A stretch of 64,000 bases of DNA. Origin: Perca fluviatilis (Eukaryota > Chordata > Actinopteri > Perciformes > Percidae). The stretch is from positions 36,407,513 through 36,471,512 of the forward strand of contig NC_053122.1 of assembly GCF_010015445.1 (NCBI RefSeq), written 5' to 3'. The notes below the pieces were generated by a model. That model had not been told where the DNA came from and did no database searches. It saw only the letters and a program-made list of their open reading frames with translations. Every line of letters begins with the position of its first letter. Positions within the stretch are counted from its first letter, which is position 1. Below are positions 62,880 to 64,000 of the stretch, piece after piece. A program made the position numbers and the translations under genes.

Positions 62880-63575
62880 CATACATACATACATACATAC
62901 ATACAAATAAATAAAAACACACAAACATAGGCTCACCATTGTTGAAGTTGTGTACTGCACACTATATTTCTCATGGATGAATAATACAACTGTAAATGCT
63001 AATAGGCTGCTAAGTGGGCACAGTCTTACGTTTACCCAAGTTTTTCAGCACTGGATCCCAGACAGAAAATAATTTGTCCTTGGACCCCCTGAGACTGTAT
63101 TTTATTTTCTCTAACTGTATGAACTGCATTAGGTCATTAAACCACAGAGACAGCCATATAAATGAAATGAAGACCTTATCAATAGATTTGAAGAAAGATT
63201 TAGGGAGATAAAGTGGAACACACTGAAACAGAGAAATTTGGGGAGCACATTCATTTTTATACAATTCACTTTTCATGCTAAAGATAGGTGAAGTGTCTTC
63301 CATTTGTTCAGGTCTGATTTGTCTTTCTCAAATAGCAGACACAAGTTTTCCCGATAAAGCTTCTGCATGTCCGTTGTAATATTAATGGCCAAATATTTAA
63401 AGCCATTCCTAGACATTTGGAACTAACCTGAATATAACAGAAGGTCCCTGTAATATCTTACTTATACTTACTTGTAACAATTGTTGTTGTAGTTATTATA
63501 ACTGCCCAGAACGTTCAGAGTCCCTATAGTCAAGCTGTAGGAGAAGAATATTTGGGATCCTGCCTCTAGCCAGAC
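58100..63575 (-). CDS. SLC6-family Na+/Cl--dependent transporter, 3' part (8 exons)
   Basis: Plasma-membrane symporter using Na+ and Cl- gradients to import a small amine or amino acid. Exons in order: 63575-63472, 62271-62147, 62055-61943, 60993-60856, 60768-60666, 59899-59799, 59188-59018, 58234-58100; all junctions are GT-AG and phases agree. Visible landmarks run from TM6 ([18 protein letters not shown]) and the [14 protein letters not shown] loop, through TM7 ([20 protein letters not shown]), [15 protein letters not shown]8 and TM9 to TM10 ([12 protein letters not shown]), TM11-12 and a hydrophilic tail ending SSIN. The order and exon boundaries match the GABA/taurine/betaine/creatine branch, but many positions differ, so the substrate is unknown. 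TM1-5 lie beyond the window. TM8 reads SVDTHF where the family usually has GLDSQF. Confidence 0.9.
58290..58777. mobile_element. hAT MITE (TAGGGCTGGGCGATAT-like) in the last SLC6 intron, with a nested fragment
   Basis: Left AGGGCTAGACAATATATC, right ATATCGCCCAGCTCT; GAGTACA flanks at 58283-58289 and 58778-58784. A second hAT-like terminus (TAGGCATGGGCCGGTTACC) begins inside at about 58553. Confidence 0.65.
59018..59188 (-). CDS. SLC6 exon: end of TM11 to TM12
   Basis: [30 protein letters not shown] and the TM12 helix up to AGTFRQ; donor GTCAGT. Confidence 0.92.
59799..59899 (-). CDS. SLC6 exon: loop and TM11
   Basis: [18 protein letters not shown] then [15 protein letters not shown]. The (G)xxRfxxxIxxMxGxrP pattern is typical. 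Confidence 0.92.
60170..60560 (+). pseudogene. LINE (L2-like) reverse transcriptase fragment
   Basis: The plus strand near 60384 reads [20 protein letters not shown], the reverse transcriptase block just before the catalytic YADD, which is here decayed. It is antisense to the SLC6 gene, in the intron between the TM10 and TM11 exons. Confidence 0.75.
60666..60768 (-). CDS. SLC6 exon: TM10
   Basis: [20 protein letters not shown] then [12 protein letters not shown](I/M)Y.FQL.DYY is a TM10 signature of the family. Confidence 0.92.
60856..60993 (-). CDS. SLC6 exon: end of TM8 to TM9
   Basis: [20 protein letters not shown] then a basic turn and [20 protein letters not shown], 46 codons, phase 0 on both sides. 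Confidence 0.92.
61508..61750. mobile_element. 243-bp inverted-repeat MITE in an SLC6 intron
   Basis: Left GGTGGCAAATCTTTTTTTTT and right, reverse-read, GGTGGCAAACTTTTTTTTTG; arms continue through TGGTGGTAGGGGAAGACTCA for about 75 bp each. No coding region. Confidence 0.8.
61943..62055 (-). CDS. SLC6 exon: TM8
   Basis: [18 protein letters not shown] then [17 protein letters not shown]; donor GTAAGA. Confidence 0.92.
62147..62271 (-). CDS. SLC6 exon: TM7
   Basis: [17 protein letters not shown] and [17 protein letters not shown], ending in AES plus one base. Confidence 0.92.
62578..63420 (-). pseudogene. L1-type LINE ORF2 3' remnant with internal deletion
   Basis: The minus strand reads [20 protein letters not shown], then [20 protein letters not shown] and FISFIW, then jumps to [20 protein letters not shown]. 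These are the post-catalytic and C-terminal parts of fish L1 ORF2, with the intervening part deleted. The T-rich run at 62578-62600 is the poly(A) end. It includes the (TA)n/(CATA)n tract. Confidence 0.78.
62799..62906. repeat. (TA)n and (CATA)n microsatellite
   Basis: ATATATAT runs followed by CATA tetranucleotides, inside the L1 3' region. Confidence 0.9.
63472..63575 (-). CDS. SLC6 exon: TM6 region
   Basis: [14 protein letters not shown]..., 34 codons plus two bases. TM6 carries substrate- and Cl--site residues (FFSYS). Confidence 0.9.
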
Positions 63576-63784
63576 CTGTAATGTCAGGAAAAATAACTGA
63601 TGATTGAAATTTGTGTTTTTTTTTAAATTGGTTGTGCCCGTATGTTAGCTGTCACTATTATCACTATGCCATTGCCATGACATTTTGTACAGATGTTTTG
63701 GTCCCTAATAGATAATTCCTAATTCCGCTTTCTTTGTGTTTACTTTAAACTCTGGTGAGAGGAAAACAAAAACCCAACCCCTGA

Positions 63785-63794
63785 AAAAAACCAA

Positions 63795-63826
<32 letters not shown>

Positions 63827-64000
63827 TTTTGGTGTTTTCTCCCGGCAGGGCCCTTGGTTCTTTCGGAGAATGATTGTAAAGATTTATAAAGAATATGTTT
63901 ACAGCATTTCCTCTCTAACTGGGACGTTTTGGGACCGATCGGTGGGATTGCTATGGACGAAGTACACACGGAGATACACTGGTAAGAGCTTTAACCATGT
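63785..64000 (-). repeat. Dispersed repeat (copy 2) ending at the window edge, preceded by an A run
   Basis: The reverse complement of 63826-64000 matches 4985-5160 (ACATGGTTAAA, CTTACCAGTGTATCTCCGTG, CAAAACGTCCCAGTTAGAGA). An A-rich run at 63789-63826 adjoins it. The repeat continues out of the window. Confidence 0.7.

Overview
The window looks like nuclear DNA of a teleost fish, probably a percomorph. The evidence is two vertebrate genes with short phase-consistent exons and canonical GT-AG introns, a very high density of fish-type DNA transposons (hAT, Tc1/mariner and TTAA-flanked non-autonomous elements), L1- and L2-like retroposon debris, tRNA-derived SINEs, and many long CA/GT microsatellites. 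No prokaryotic genes, CRISPR array or rRNA were seen. Species assignment is inference.

Layout. Positions 1-41.5 kb hold no gene that I can recognise. This stretch is a mosaic of nested mobile elements. It contains a Tc1 element broken by a hAT element (1-3010), a series of TTAA-flanked elements (5.8, 8.7, 15.7, 17.1, 23.8, 30.2 and 37.7 kb), a fold-back element (7.8 kb), and a TG...CA element with 5-bp target duplication that looks like a solo LTR and is itself interrupted (12.0-13.0 kb). It also has two different elements carrying decayed N-terminal fragments of a RecQ-like helicase (19.3 and 24.8 kb), and a near-identical inverted duplication of about 0.86 kb (33.9 and 38.1 kb).

Positions 41,616-55,906 carry a complete plus-strand gene for DNA polymerase delta subunit 3 (pold3). 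It has 12 coding exons summing to 1,335 nt (444 codons plus stop), with a plausible S-phase-type promoter just upstream and a polyadenylation signal at 56,127. Its introns, above all intron 5 (45.0-50.1 kb), hold many nested transposons. The protein has the N-terminal POLD1/POLD2-binding domain, an acidic/basic disordered middle with an Ala10 tract, two internal FF/MF motifs and a C-terminal PCNA-binding PIP box.

Positions 58,100-63,575 carry the last eight coding exons, on the minus strand, of a sodium/chloride-dependent SLC6 transporter closest by eye to the GABA/taurine/betaine branch. Its 5' exons lie beyond the right edge. It converges on pold3 across a 2.2-kb interval holding two repeats. 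Its introns hold an L1 remnant, an L2-like reverse transcriptase fragment and a fold-back MITE.

The two genes have unrelated roles: nuclear DNA replication/repair, and plasma-membrane solute uptake. Nothing suggests that they are functionally linked. The most unusual signals are the recurring helicase relics in distinct non-autonomous elements, the recent inverted duplication, two 58-bp-period arrays inside two different TTAA elements, the atypical TM8 signature of the SLC6 protein, and a C21 tract abutting a pold3 splice acceptor. All family names rest on reading the sequence and remembered family patterns; no database search was run.
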